A DNA stretch of 11,102 nt. Origin: Clostridium sp. UBA2485 (GTDB taxonomy: Bacteria; Bacillota; Clostridia; Clostridiales; Clostridiaceae). Positions 1-7,573 of this stretch are shown one piece after another. The DNA lies in contig NZ_DDOV01000054.1 in the NCBI RefSeq assembly GCF_002341865.1, positions 1-11,102 of the forward strand, in the 5' to 3' direction. Position 1 is the stretch's first letter. Each line of letters begins with the position of its first letter. The position numbers and the translations under genes were made by a program. Below the pieces are notes generated by a model. It did not search any database, was not told where the DNA came from, and saw only the letters and a list, made by a program, of their open reading frames with translations.

Positions 1-631
1 AGGAGGAATATGGCAAATAGTATTAATAGGAGATTATATAGTTGATGGAAGATATAATGCGTGGACTTATCAAAAGTTTTTTTTAAAACCAGGAACAAAG
101 TTCTTAAAACCAAACCCATATATTACTTTAACTAATCCTTCAACAAGTAGAGAAATAATTGTTACATCTTATTATAATCAAGACAATAATACAGCAGTTG
201 CCACTTCTGGAAGAGGATTTACAAGAGATGGCCGTGTAAAACCGTCAGTTGCTACTGGAGGAATTGACGTACTTACAACTAAGCCTGGAGGAGGAACAAC
301 TACTGTTACTGGTTCTAGCACAGCTACTGCAGTTTTAGTAGGAGCAGTAGCATTAATAGTACAATGGGGTATAGTTGAAGGTAATAGTCCCGCATTATAT
401 CCAGTTAAAATAAATACTCTTCTTATATCTGGAACTAGAAAGAGACCGGGAGATATATACCCTAATCCTGTATGGGGGTATGGCATATTAGATTTAGTAG
501 AAGTATTTAAAAATGTTCGCTCTCTTGATAATAGTTTAAATAAAATTCATGAGAATAAAAATGAGGTAGTGGAATTTAGTAAAAATATATTTATAAAAAT
601 CCCAAAAGAAATTTATACAAGGTTAGAATAA
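1..631 (+). CDS. Csp-family subtilisin-like germination protease, C-terminal part (5' end outside window)
   Basis: The first full codon is at 2-4 and the frame stays open to TAA at 629-631, giving about 209 residues of the C-terminal part of an S8 serine protease. The nucleophile motif G-S-S-T-A-T is visible, with the catalytic Ser codon at 317-319, equivalent to Ser519 of the next gene. The Asp and His of the triad lie upstream of the window. The segment aligns without any gap to 1915-2545 of the next gene; my hand count gives about 51 differences in 631 bases (about 92% identity), and the first 60 bases are identical. Csp proteases process pro-SleC during germination in clostridia. The residue after the catalytic Ser is Thr here and Ala in the two downstream paralogues, a mild change. 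This is one of three tandem copies. Which of cspA, cspB or cspC it matches cannot be decided from this fragment. Confidence 0.9.
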   Translation, partial: GGIWQIVLIGDYIVDGRYNAWTYQKFFLKPGTKFLKPNPYITLTNPSTSREIIVTSYYNQDNNTAVATSGRGFTRDGRVKPSVATGGIDVLTTKPGGGTTTVTGSSTATAVLVGAVALIVQWGIVEGNSPALYPVKINTLLISGTRKRPGDIYPNPVWGYGILDLVEVFKNVRSLDNSLNKIHENKNEVVEFSKNIFIKIPKEIYTRLE

Positions 632-645
632 TGCTCTCTAGATAA

Positions 646-668
646 CCTTATGGATTAAGATAAGGAGG
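646..668 (+). promoter_or_regulatory. Intergenic hairpin overlapping the ribosome binding site of the second csp gene
   Basis: CCTTAT (646-651) can pair with ATAAGG (660-665) around an 8-nt loop. The 3' arm contains the first half of the Shine-Dalgarno sequence AAGGAGG (662-668), which lies 8 nt before the ATG at 677. The same arrangement recurs at the next csp junction although the loop sequence differs. Folding would partly hide the ribosome binding site and could couple translation to ribosomes finishing the upstream gene. The pairing is seen in the sequence; the regulatory role is inference, and a 6-bp stem is weak. Confidence 0.4.
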
Positions 669-676
669 TTCTATTT

Positions 677-2545
677 ATGAAAGAGCATAGAGAAATTATA
701 AATCAAACTCAGCAAACTCTAAATAATAACTTACTGGAATGTGGGAAATTGTATTTAAATGATAACTATGAGAGTTATATTGCTAGTTATGTTGGTGATA
801 TTGTAAGCGAGCTTAGCAATATAGAGTATGCTTGTGCTTTTATTGTAGGGACTAATATGGCAGTAGTTGTTGTTGAAAAAGGAAGAGTAAATGATTTAAG
901 AAGTGCATCTAAGACTATAGTGTATTTGGAAAGAAATAATCTATATTCTCTTAGTGAATTATCTCCTATTGATACTGCTAATATTTCTAACTTTCATGAA
1001 AATCCTTATTTGACGTTACGGGGTACAGGTGTAGTTATAGGAATGTTAGATACAGGAATTGATTATTTAAATAAAGAGTTCATTACAGAGGATAATAAAA
1101 CAAGAATAATAGAAATGTGGGATCAAACAGTACAAGACGGCCCGCCTCCACAGGGGTTTCCTTATGGAACAAGATATACTAGAGAACAGATTAATGAAGC
1201 TATTAGTGCACAAGGTAGAGGTGAAAATCCTTATGCTATTGTACCTGAACAAGATACTATTGGTCATGGAACAGAAGTGGCAGGAATTGCTGGTGCAGGA
1301 GGCCGTGCAGGAGTAACAGGAGCAGCACCAGATTGTGAGTTTGTAGTTGTAAAGCTTAAGGAAGTTAATCCAGCTGTTTTAGAACAATTCCCTAAAATAG
1401 AGACGACTGCTCCACAATATCAAACTAGCGATGTGCTTATGGCATTAAAATATCTATATGAAACTCAAATAAGATTAAATAAGCCTATGGTTGTATGTGT
1501 AGCTATAGGCTCAAATTATGGAGGACATGATGGAAGTGCTCGAGTAGAAAGATATATAGATTCTTTCGCATTCAGAAGTGAAATTGTAGTAGTAGGTGGA
1601 ACTGGAAATGAAGGAGATGCAGCAAACCATACTAGTGGAAGGTTTACACAAAGTGGTGAAACTATAATAGTTGAATTACAGGTAGCTGATGATCAAATAG
1701 GAATAGAGGTAAACTTATGGTTTAACAGGCCAGATAAGATATCTGTAGGTATAATTTCTCCAAGTGGAGAAGCTTTAGAAAGAGTTCCAGAACAAATAAC
1801 AGTAATCACAGGTTTTAAATTTACATTAGAAGGAACTACTATTTCTATATTATACGATTATCAATTTGATATTACAGGGGATGAACATGTATCCATTGAG
1901 TTTAGCAATATTAGAGGAGGAATATGGCAAATAGTATTAATAGGAGATTATATAGTTGATGGAAGATATAATGCATGGACTTATCAAAAACTTTTTTTAA
2001 AGCCGGGAACAAAGTTTTTAAAACCTAACCCATATACTACTTTAACTAATCCTTCAACAAGCAGAGAGATAATTGTTACATCTTATTATAATCAAGATAA
2101 TAATACAGCAGTAGCCACTTCAGGAAGAGGATTTACAAGAGATGGTCGAGTAAAACCATCAGTTGCCACTGGAGGAATTGACGTGCTTACAACTAAGCCC
2201 GGAGGAGGAACAACCATTGTTACTGGTTCTAGCGCAGCTACTGCAGTTTTAGCAGGAGCAGTAGCATTAATTGGACAGTGGGGTATAGTTGAAGGAAATA
2301 GTCCAACAATATACTCACCTAAAATAAATACTATTCTTATATCGGGAACTAGAAAGAGACCAGGAGATATATATCCTAATCCCGTATGGGGGTATGGTAT
2401 ATTAGATTTAGCAGGAGTATTTGCAAATATTCGCTCTCTTGATAATAGTTTAAATAAAATTCATAAGAATAAAAATGAGATAGTAGAGTTTAGTAAAAAT
2501 ATACTTATAAAAATTCCAAAAGAAATTTATACAAGGTTAGAATAA
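677..2545 (+). CDS. Csp-family subtilisin-like germination protease (pro-SleC processing), 622 aa
   Basis: This is a full-length S8 protease of the clostridial Csp family, which cleaves pro-SleC inside the spore during germination. The N-terminal region of about 95 residues resembles a prodomain; no export signal is visible, which fits a spore-internal enzyme. The triad is complete: Asp125 in LDTGID, His197 in GHGTE and Ser519 in GSSAAT. The probable oxyanion Asn is Asn311 in GTGNEG. Between Asn311 and the Ser block is a long insertion (about 320-470), where known Csp proteins carry a beta-rich jelly-roll domain. A Pro/Gly-rich insertion (about 148-190) separates Asp from His. The ATG at 677 is chosen because AAGGAGG ends 8 nt upstream and the N-terminus matches that of the third gene. 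It is 45 bases after the previous csp gene and 46 before the next, so one transcript is likely. All catalytic residues are present, unlike the pseudoprotease CspA and CspC of C. difficile. Confidence 0.93.
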   Translation: MKEHREIINQTQQTLNNNLLECGKLYLNDNYESYIASYVGDIVSELSNIEYACAFIVGTNMAVVVVEKGRVNDLRSASKTIVYLERNNLYSLSELSPIDTANISNFHENPYLTLRGTGVVIGMLDTGIDYLNKEFITEDNKTRIIEMWDQTVQDGPPPQGFPYGTRYTREQINEAISAQGRGENPYAIVPEQDTIGHGTEVAGIAGAGGRAGVTGAAPDCEFVVVKLKEVNPAVLEQFPKIETTAPQYQTSDVLMALKYLYETQIRLNKPMVVCVAIGSNYGGHDGSARVERYIDSFAFRSEIVVVGGTGNEGDAANHTSGRFTQSGETIIVELQVADDQIGIEVNLWFNRPDKISVGIISPSGEALERVPEQITVITGFKFTLEGTTISILYDYQFDITGDEHVSIEFSNIRGGIWQIVLIGDYIVDGRYNAWTYQKLFLKPGTKFLKPNPYTTLTNPSTSREIIVTSYYNQDNNTAVATSGRGFTRDGRVKPSVATGGIDVLTTKPGGGTTIVTGSSAATAVLAGAVALIGQWGIVEGNSPTIYSPKINTILISGTRKRPGDIYPNPVWGYGILDLAGVFANIRSLDNSLNKIHKNKNEIVEFSKNILIKIPKEIYTRLE

Positions 2546-2559
2546 TGCTCTCTAGATAA

Positions 2560-2583
2560 CCTTATGAATATAAGATAAGGAGG
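2560..2583 (+). promoter_or_regulatory. Intergenic hairpin overlapping the ribosome binding site of the third csp gene
   Basis: CCTTAT (2560-2565) pairs with ATAAGG (2575-2580) around a 9-nt loop. The 3' arm overlaps AAGGAGG (2577-2583), which is 8 nt before the ATG at 2592. The junction 2546-2591 is nearly the same as 632-676, with differences confined to the loop while both arms are kept. This could be simple copying in the tandem duplication, or a kept translational control element. Confidence 0.4.
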
Positions 2584-2591
2584 TTCTATTT

Positions 2592-4469
2592 ATGAAAGAG
2601 CATAGAGAAAGTGTGAGTGAAGTTCAACAAGAATTAATAATTAGTTTGCCACAATGCGGTAAACTATATTTAGATCCTGAATATGAAAGCTATATTGGAG
2701 AATATATTGGAGATGTGGCAGGTCAACTTAATAAGATAGATTATGCTTGTGCATTGGTCATTGGCGAATTTACAGTAATAGTAATCGTTAAAAGTGGAAG
2801 GGTAAGTGATTTATTACGTGATGTACCAGCTATAATAAACTTAGAGAGAGATGAATTATATTCTCTTAATATATTATCGCCTATCAATACAGCTAATATT
2901 TCTATTTTTCATGGAAATTCTTATTTAACATTACGAGGTACAGGTGTAGTTATAGGAATGTTAGACACAGGAATCGACTATTTAAATAGAGAATTTATGA
3001 CAGAAGACAACAAAACAAGAATAATAGGAATATGGGATCAAACTATACAAGAAGGACCATCTCCAGAAGGATTTCCTTATGGAGCGGAATATTCTAGGGA
3101 ACAGATAAATGAGGCTATCGCGGCTCAGGCTAGAGGAGAAGATCCTTATGCTATTGTTCCTCAAAAGGATGATAATGGCCATGGAACTGAAATAGCAGGA
3201 ATTATCGGTGCAGGAGGTAGGGCTGGAGTAACAGGGGCAGCACCAGATTGTGAATTTTTAATTGTAAAACTTAAGGAAGCTAGTAGAAGTCTTACCGAAC
3301 AATTTCCACAAGTTAATGTGGCAATACCAGAATATCAAAGTACTGATATACTTTTAGCACTAAAATATTTATATGATACTCAAAGAAAACTAAATAAACC
3401 TATGGCTATATGTATAGCTTTAGGTGCAAATTATGGAGCTCATGATGGAAGTTCTCGAGTAGAAAGGTATATAGATTATTTTTCAGTTAGAAGTGGAATA
3501 GCAGTAGTTGGTGGAACTGGAAATGAAGGAGATGCTGCAAATCATACTAGCGGTGTATTTACACAAACTGGAGAAACTAGAATAATTGAGCTACAAGTAG
3601 CGGATGATCAACTTGGAATTGAAGTAAATATATGGTTTAACCGACCAGATAGAATTTCTGTAGCAATCATTTCTCCAAGTGGAGAAATACTGCAAAAAAT
3701 TCCGGAAAAATTAAAGGGGGTAGTAACTTTAAAGTTTACACTGGAAGGAACGATTGCTACGCTATTATATGATTACCCAGAAGAAGTCACTGGGAATGGG
3801 CATATATCTATTGGCTTTACAAATGTTAGAGGTGGAATATGGCAGATAGTTTTAGTAGGTGAGTATATAGTAAATGGAAGATATGATGCATGGACTTATC
3901 AAAAGGATTTTTTAAGACCGGGAACAAAATTTTTACAACCAGATCCAGAAGTTACTTTAACTATTCCTTCAACAAGCAGAACTATAATTGTTACTTCTTA
4001 TTATAATCAAGATACTGGCACAGTTGTACCAACCTCTGGAAGGGGATTTACAAGGGATGGACGAGTAAAACCATCAGTTACTACTGGAGGAGTTAATGTG
4101 CTTACCACTAAATCAGGAGGTGGAACAACTATTATTACTGGATCTAGTGCAGCTACTGCAGTTTTAACTGGGGCAGTAGCATTAATATTGCAGTGGGGTG
4201 TAGTAGAAGGTAATAAGCCAGCGTTATATCCACCTAAGATAAATACTCTTCTTATATCTGGTACTAGAACAAGACCAGGAGATATTTATCCTAATCCAAG
4301 CTGGGGGTATGGTATACTAGATTTAAATAAAGTATTTCAAAAAATTCGCTCTTTCGATGAAGATTTAAATAGAAATATAGATAAAAAAGATAATACTATA
4401 GCATTTACCAAAAATGTAATTATTCGTATACCTAAAGAACTTTATAATGCATATAAAAGAGATAACTAG
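2592..4469 (+). CDS. Csp-family subtilisin-like germination protease (pro-SleC processing), 625 aa
   Basis: This third tandem Csp gene is clearly more diverged than the first two are from each other but has the same layout. It has an N-terminal prodomain-like region (1 to about 95), Asp125 in LDTGID, His197 in GHGTE, oxyanion Asn311 in GTGNEG, a beta-rich insertion (about 320-470) and Ser519 in GSSAAT. The triad is complete, so it is predicted to be an active protease that cuts pro-SleC. AAGGAGG lies 8 nt before the ATG, and the first six codons match the second gene. The C-terminus (about 12 residues) differs from its paralogue and ends in TAG at 4467-4469, inside the left inverted end of repeat copy C. 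Its position next to sleC is that of cspC in other clostridia. I leave the symbol blank because lineage-specific duplication makes one-to-one naming unsafe. Confidence 0.93.
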   Translation: MKEHRESVSEVQQELIISLPQCGKLYLDPEYESYIGEYIGDVAGQLNKIDYACALVIGEFTVIVIVKSGRVSDLLRDVPAIINLERDELYSLNILSPINTANISIFHGNSYLTLRGTGVVIGMLDTGIDYLNREFMTEDNKTRIIGIWDQTIQEGPSPEGFPYGAEYSREQINEAIAAQARGEDPYAIVPQKDDNGHGTEIAGIIGAGGRAGVTGAAPDCEFLIVKLKEASRSLTEQFPQVNVAIPEYQSTDILLALKYLYDTQRKLNKPMAICIALGANYGAHDGSSRVERYIDYFSVRSGIAVVGGTGNEGDAANHTSGVFTQTGETRIIELQVADDQLGIEVNIWFNRPDRISVAIISPSGEILQKIPEKLKGVVTLKFTLEGTIATLLYDYPEEVTGNGHISIGFTNVRGGIWQIVLVGEYIVNGRYDAWTYQKDFLRPGTKFLQPDPEVTLTIPSTSRTIIVTSYYNQDTGTVVPTSGRGFTRDGRVKPSVTTGGVNVLTTKSGGGTTIITGSSAATAVLTGAVALILQWGVVEGNKPALYPPKINTLLISGTRTRPGDIYPNPSWGYGILDLNKVFQKIRSFDEDLNRNIDKKDNTIAFTKNVIIRIPKELYNAYKRDN

Positions 4470-4574
4470 TTAAAGGTACAAAGTATATTTTGTGTTAGAC
4501 AGGTCGACAGGTTTCCATGATAGCTTAGCTATCATGGGGGCTTGACGATTCATATACTTATACTGACTAGTTAT
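4462..4574 (-). repeat. Repeat copy C: structured inverted-end element between csp and sleC
   Basis: This 113-bp element has imperfect inverted ends: ATAACTAGTTA at 4462-4472 against TGACTAGTTAT at 4564-4574 (10 of 11 paired, the odd pair being a G-U wobble in + strand RNA). The pairing extends inward with AAGTATAT (4481-4488) against ATATACTT (4552-4559). In the middle is a perfect hairpin, 4515-4537, with 10-bp arms CCATGATAGC and GCTATCATGG and loop TTA. Read on the minus strand it aligns with the copies at 10805-10930 and 10962-11089, sharing the end sequence, an ATCGTNAAG block before the hairpin and an AAAATATACTT block after it. On the + strand the right end is followed by a T-rich run (4574-4579), so it may also terminate the csp transcript. 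The left end contains the csp stop codon. Confidence 0.75.
4515..4537. repeat. Perfect palindromic hairpin at the centre of repeat copy C
   Basis: The 23-bp palindrome has a single central odd base; as RNA it forms a 10-bp stem with a 3-nt loop. G residues rather than a T-run follow it on the + strand, so on its own it is not a standard Rho-independent terminator. Its stem sequence differs from the hairpins in the two other copies. Confidence 0.8.
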
Positions 4575-4732
4575 TTTTTAATATATCTAATTATTAAATA
4601 TAAAAACTAAATAATACCTTTAGTATAAATTAAGTAATTATAATTTAATAAATATTGCAACTAATATTTATAACTTTCTGTAAAAACAAGTTGTATGAAT
4701 TAAATTTATTAATAATATAAAAAACAGTTTAC

Positions 4733-4762
4733 TCATATGTTTACATATATTGGCATAAAATA
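4733..4762 (+). promoter_or_regulatory. Candidate sporulation (sigma-E-like) promoter for sleC
   Basis: TCATAT (4733-4738) and CATAAAAT (4754-4761) are 15 bp apart and match the sigma-E pattern known from Bacillus subtilis (roughly ATAT at -35 and CATACAAT at -10). The -10 also fits the sigma-K form CATANNNTA, but no good AC element lies at the sigma-K distance. Mother-cell expression would fit a cortex-lytic enzyme. The match is by eye in a very AT-rich region. Confidence 0.45.
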
Positions 4763-4794
4763 TAATTGAAGCATTTTAATTAAGGAGTATTTAT

Positions 4795-6180
4795 ATGGCT
4801 GATACAGGCAAAATAATGGTTAATGTCTATAGACAAAATAGTTATGTTCCAGTTACTGGTGCCAAGGTGACAATAACTCCAGTAGGAGGAGAAACGAGAC
4901 AACAGATTGTACTATCAACTAATAGTTCCGGACAAACAGAAGCTGTTGAAGTAAGTGCACCACCTATAGAACTTACAATGGATCCACAACAAGCTGAAAT
5001 GCCTTACAGTCTTTGGAATGTAAACGTTGAAGCAGAAGGATATGAGCCAGTAACTGTGGAAGGGTGTCAAGTAGTATCTGAAACTACAGCTATACAAAAT
5101 TTTAACCTAGCAAATTTATCTAGAAGCAATAGAGAAATACAGATAGGAAGAGTAATAATTGTACCCGATGTAACTTTGTTCGGAAATTTTCCACCTAAAA
5201 TTCCTGAAGATCCTGAGAAAGCTTTGCCACCTCCACCAACCGGATTTGTTGTATTACCTGAACCAATAATACCTGAATATATAGTAGTTCATGCAGGTGC
5301 ACCAACTAATCCAGCAGCACCAAACTATAGGGTGCCATTTAAAGATTATATTAAGAATGTTGCAAGTTGCGAAATATATGCAACTTGGCCAGAAAGTACA
5401 ATAAGAGCTAATATATATTGTATAATATCTTTTACATTAAATAGAATTTATACTGAATGGTATAGAGGCAAAGGATATAATTTTGATATTACAAATTCCA
5501 CTGCTTTTGATCATGCATTTACTTATGGAAGGAACATCTTTGACAGTTTTGATAGGGTTGTTGATGAGGTGTTTACAACTTATATTAGAAGAAGAGGAGC
5601 AAAACAGCCGCTATTAGCTCAGTATTGTGACGGTCAAAGGGTTAAATGTCCAGGATGGTTGACTCAGTGGGGAAGCAAATATTTAGGAGATCAAGGAAAA
5701 GTGCCGTATGAAATCTTAACTAATTTTTATGGAAGTGATATTGACTTGGTTAGGGCTGAAAGAGTAGCAGGAAGTCCACAATCTTATCCAGGTTATACAT
5801 TAGGAATTGGCAGTACTGGAGAACCAGTAAGAGTAATTCAAACTCAGTTAAATAGAATAGCACAAAATTATCCTTTAATACCTAAAGTAGCAGTGGATGG
5901 AGTATATGGGCCTACCACTGCAGAAAGTGTCAAAGTATTTCAAAGAATATTCAATCTTCCACAGACAGGAACGGTAGATTATGCAACTTGGTATCAAATA
6001 TCAAATATATATGTAGGTGTTACTAGAATTGCTGAATTGAGAAGTAGTATGGGCATAGACTCTAGGGAGGCTAGAAGCTTAGAAGAAGAATTAAATAGAA
6101 GTAGCACATCAATATTTATTCCGCCTACACCATATAAAGGAATATGGAATGTACCAAGATTGGAATATCCAATGGATTAA
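4795..6180 (+). CDS. sleC: SleC, spore cortex-lytic enzyme precursor (pro-SleC), 461 aa
   Basis: This enzyme degrades spore cortex peptidoglycan at germination and is activated by Csp proteases. Domains in order: a beta-rich pre-region (about 1-110) that starts like a transthyretin/Ig-like fold; a Pro-rich linker (about 132-150); a mature-enzyme start near FVVLPEP (151-157), with likely Csp cleavage between Val152 and Val153 by analogy to C. perfringens SleC; a SpoIID-like lytic transglycosylase domain (about 180-320) with TWPE (Glu200 as catalytic candidate) and the YCDGQ and GWLTQWGS blocks; a peptidoglycan-binding_1 domain (about 338-402) with VDGVYGPTT and VFQ; and a C-terminal tail (about 405-461), where known SleC carries a short pro-segment. 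It is a little longer than the 438-aa C. perfringens protein. AAGGAG (4782-4787) lies 7 nt before the ATG. It follows the csp genes after 325 bases that contain its own promoter candidate, so it can be transcribed apart from csp. Confidence 0.95.
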   Translation: MADTGKIMVNVYRQNSYVPVTGAKVTITPVGGETRQQIVLSTNSSGQTEAVEVSAPPIELTMDPQQAEMPYSLWNVNVEAEGYEPVTVEGCQVVSETTAIQNFNLANLSRSNREIQIGRVIIVPDVTLFGNFPPKIPEDPEKALPPPPTGFVVLPEPIIPEYIVVHAGAPTNPAAPNYRVPFKDYIKNVASCEIYATWPESTIRANIYCIISFTLNRIYTEWYRGKGYNFDITNSTAFDHAFTYGRNIFDSFDRVVDEVFTTYIRRRGAKQPLLAQYCDGQRVKCPGWLTQWGSKYLGDQGKVPYEILTNFYGSDIDLVRAERVAGSPQSYPGYTLGIGSTGEPVRVIQTQLNRIAQNYPLIPKVAVDGVYGPTTAESVKVFQRIFNLPQTGTVDYATWYQISNIYVGVTRIAELRSSMGIDSREARSLEEELNRSSTSIFIPPTPYKGIWNVPRLEYPMD

Positions 6181-6305
6181 AATAAATGAGAATGGTTGTG
6201 AAAAATGTAGGCATTCTTTATTTATATTTTACTATAAAATTGGTATTTTATAGTATTAGTTTAAATAGATTAGTTTAAAAACAATTATTAATATAGTGTA
6301 AATGC

Positions 6306-6341
6306 AAAATAAGGCATGATTTTTATCATGCCTTATTTTTT
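6306..6341 (+). terminator. Rho-independent terminator after sleC
   Basis: A 15-bp perfect stem (6306-6320 with 6325-6339) closes a TTTT loop and runs straight into a T tract that ends at 6341. The 5' arm begins with AAAA, so it could also act on minus-strand transcripts coming from the traX side. Confidence 0.9.
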
Positions 6342-6662
6342 CGGGATTATTGGGATTGATTTATTAAAGTTTATCATAGTAACTATCATTTATATCTTTA
6401 CAGCTAAGATTTAAATTGGCTTAATTGCAAAGATATTTAAGAGAAAATCTTAGAATATTTATATAAGTTTATAATTCAAATTATTTCTCTATAGAATAAA
6501 ATCTATAAAATAATACTTGGGGAAGTGATTAAAAAATACTTACAGAATTTTATCCAATGTATAATAGTTACAATTAAAAACATTTCAATAATATTATTTT
6601 AATAAGATTTTATTATATAATTCTTATAAGAAGATTAAAATTTGATGAATAAGTCATAAAAG
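6342..6662. other. Non-coding AT-rich spacer between two converging transcription units
   Basis: I see no supportable gene in these 321 bases. The only structure noted is a 9-bp inverted repeat, CTAAGATTT (6404-6412) with AAATCTTAG (6445-6453), around a 32-nt gap and with no obvious role. The spacer separates the sleC terminator from the end of the minus-strand unit. No clear T-run terminator for that unit was found. Confidence 0.5.
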
Positions 6663-6869
6663 TTATCTTTGATTATACAATCTCGATTGAATTTTATAAG
6701 TAAAGGTTTGAAGTTCTTCGTTCAAAATATTTAATCCTCTTTCAATTTTAATTCCGTTGCATTTTATAAAGCACCTTCCAGATTTCATATACATATATTT
6801 GTTTAAGCCTATAAGTAATATAAAGATGCTGGATATGATAATAACTACATTTACAATTTTCTTTTTCAT
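6663..6869 (-). CDS. Small single-pass membrane protein of unknown function, 68 aa
   Basis: I do not recognise this protein. It begins with MKKK followed by a hydrophobic segment (about residues 5-22), which predicts one membrane helix with the basic N-terminus inside. The remaining 45 residues are polar and mixed, with two Cys residues (CFIKC). AGGAGA (6876-6881 on the minus strand) lies 6 nt before the ATG. The gene follows traX by only 14 bases, so the two are probably co-transcribed. The good ribosome binding site and tight spacing argue for a real gene; the lack of any known family argues for caution. Confidence 0.55.
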   Translation of the reverse strand: MKKKIVNVVIIISSIFILLIGLNKYMYMKSGRCFIKCNGIKIERGLNILNEELQTFTYKIQSRLYNQR

Positions 6870-6883
6870 ATATATTCTCCTAC

Positions 6884-7573
6884 TTAAATAAGTAAAAAGT
6901 TGCTTATAATATATAACAATAAAATATGAATTGGATAGAAAGCATAAAAAGCGTATTTAAAACTTTTACCCTTTTCACCATTATATTTTTTAATAAATAT
7001 TAAGGAAAGAAGAGAGGCGCATTGCAAGAAAACACCCAAATTTAAATTACCATTTATAAATATATATTTATAAATAGGTACGACATAAATTATATTCACA
7101 ATAATCTGTGCTATAATTAGCCTTGTAAAATTATTTTTGAACAATTTAAATGCTAATATAGTTAAAACTCCATATATTCCATATTCAGCACGAAATACAT
7201 AGGAAGATGTAACTATAGCTGATACAACTATAAATTTTAATATATTATTTAATAGTTGATTTTTAGAAAATTCATAGTCAGTAGCATATAGTGCCATAAG
7301 TCCAATGAATAATGTAAAAAATATATTTAAATAAGTCATGTGAAAGGCTAGCATATAAGGTACTTGGGAGACTAAAGCAAAAATAAAAAGTCTTATTGAA
7401 TATTTTTTAATGCTATGGGTATGTATATAACCTTCTGTAATTAAATAAGCGAATATAGGAAAAGCAATTCTTCCTATAACTCTCAAAAGCAAATATTGTG
7501 GAAATAGAACAGAGCCTATGTGATCTATAAGCATACAAATACAAGCAATTAGCTTTAAGTGAAAACTGTTCAT
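6884..7573 (-). CDS. TraX-family integral membrane protein, 229 aa
   Basis: The N-terminus has the TraX-family (PF05857) hallmark LKLIACICMLIDHIG, followed by about seven to eight hydrophobic segments. Other family-type features are RIAFPIFAYLITEGY (near 36-50), SQVPYML and NIFFTLFIGL. The family is named after the F-plasmid protein that acetylates pilin, but chromosomal Firmicute members stand far from any conjugation genes and their role is unclear, perhaps an acyltransferase. No conjugation gene is seen here. The ATG at 7573 is chosen because GAGGTG (7581-7586, minus strand) sits 7 nt upstream; an in-frame GTG at 7582 lies within that Shine-Dalgarno. A 68-aa membrane protein follows 14 bases downstream. 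A decayed relative of this gene lies about 450 bases upstream. Confidence 0.85.
   Translation of the reverse strand: MNSFHLKLIACICMLIDHIGSVLFPQYLLLRVIGRIAFPIFAYLITEGYIHTHSIKKYSIRLFIFALVSQVPYMLAFHMTYLNIFFTLFIGLMALYATDYEFSKNQLLNNILKFIVVSAIVTSSYVFRAEYGIYGVLTILAFKLFKNNFTRLIIAQIIVNIIYVVPIYKYIFINGNLNLGVFLQCASLLSLIFIKKYNGEKGKSFKYAFYAFYPIHILLLYIISNFLLI

Noticed and set aside
178..486. Minus-strand open frame opposite the partial csp gene
   Set aside because: It lies wholly antisense to a strongly recognised protease, has a low-complexity Pro/Val-rich translation, and no ribosome binding site was evident.
1067..1267. Minus-strand 66-codon frame, with a look-alike at 2982-3182
   Set aside because: The two resemble each other only because they are antisense to the same conserved stretch of two paralogous csp genes.
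4515..4537. Simple Rho-independent terminator of the csp operon
   Set aside because: G residues, not T residues, follow the hairpin on the + strand, so the hairpin alone does not qualify; the larger element with its T-rich 3' flank might.
4915..5097. Minus-strand 60-codon frame inside sleC
   Set aside because: It is antisense to the sleC N-terminal region, with no family resemblance.
6884..7573. Conjugative element marked by TraX
   Set aside because: No relaxase, coupling protein, integrase or other transfer gene is present; TraX homologues are common on Firmicute chromosomes.
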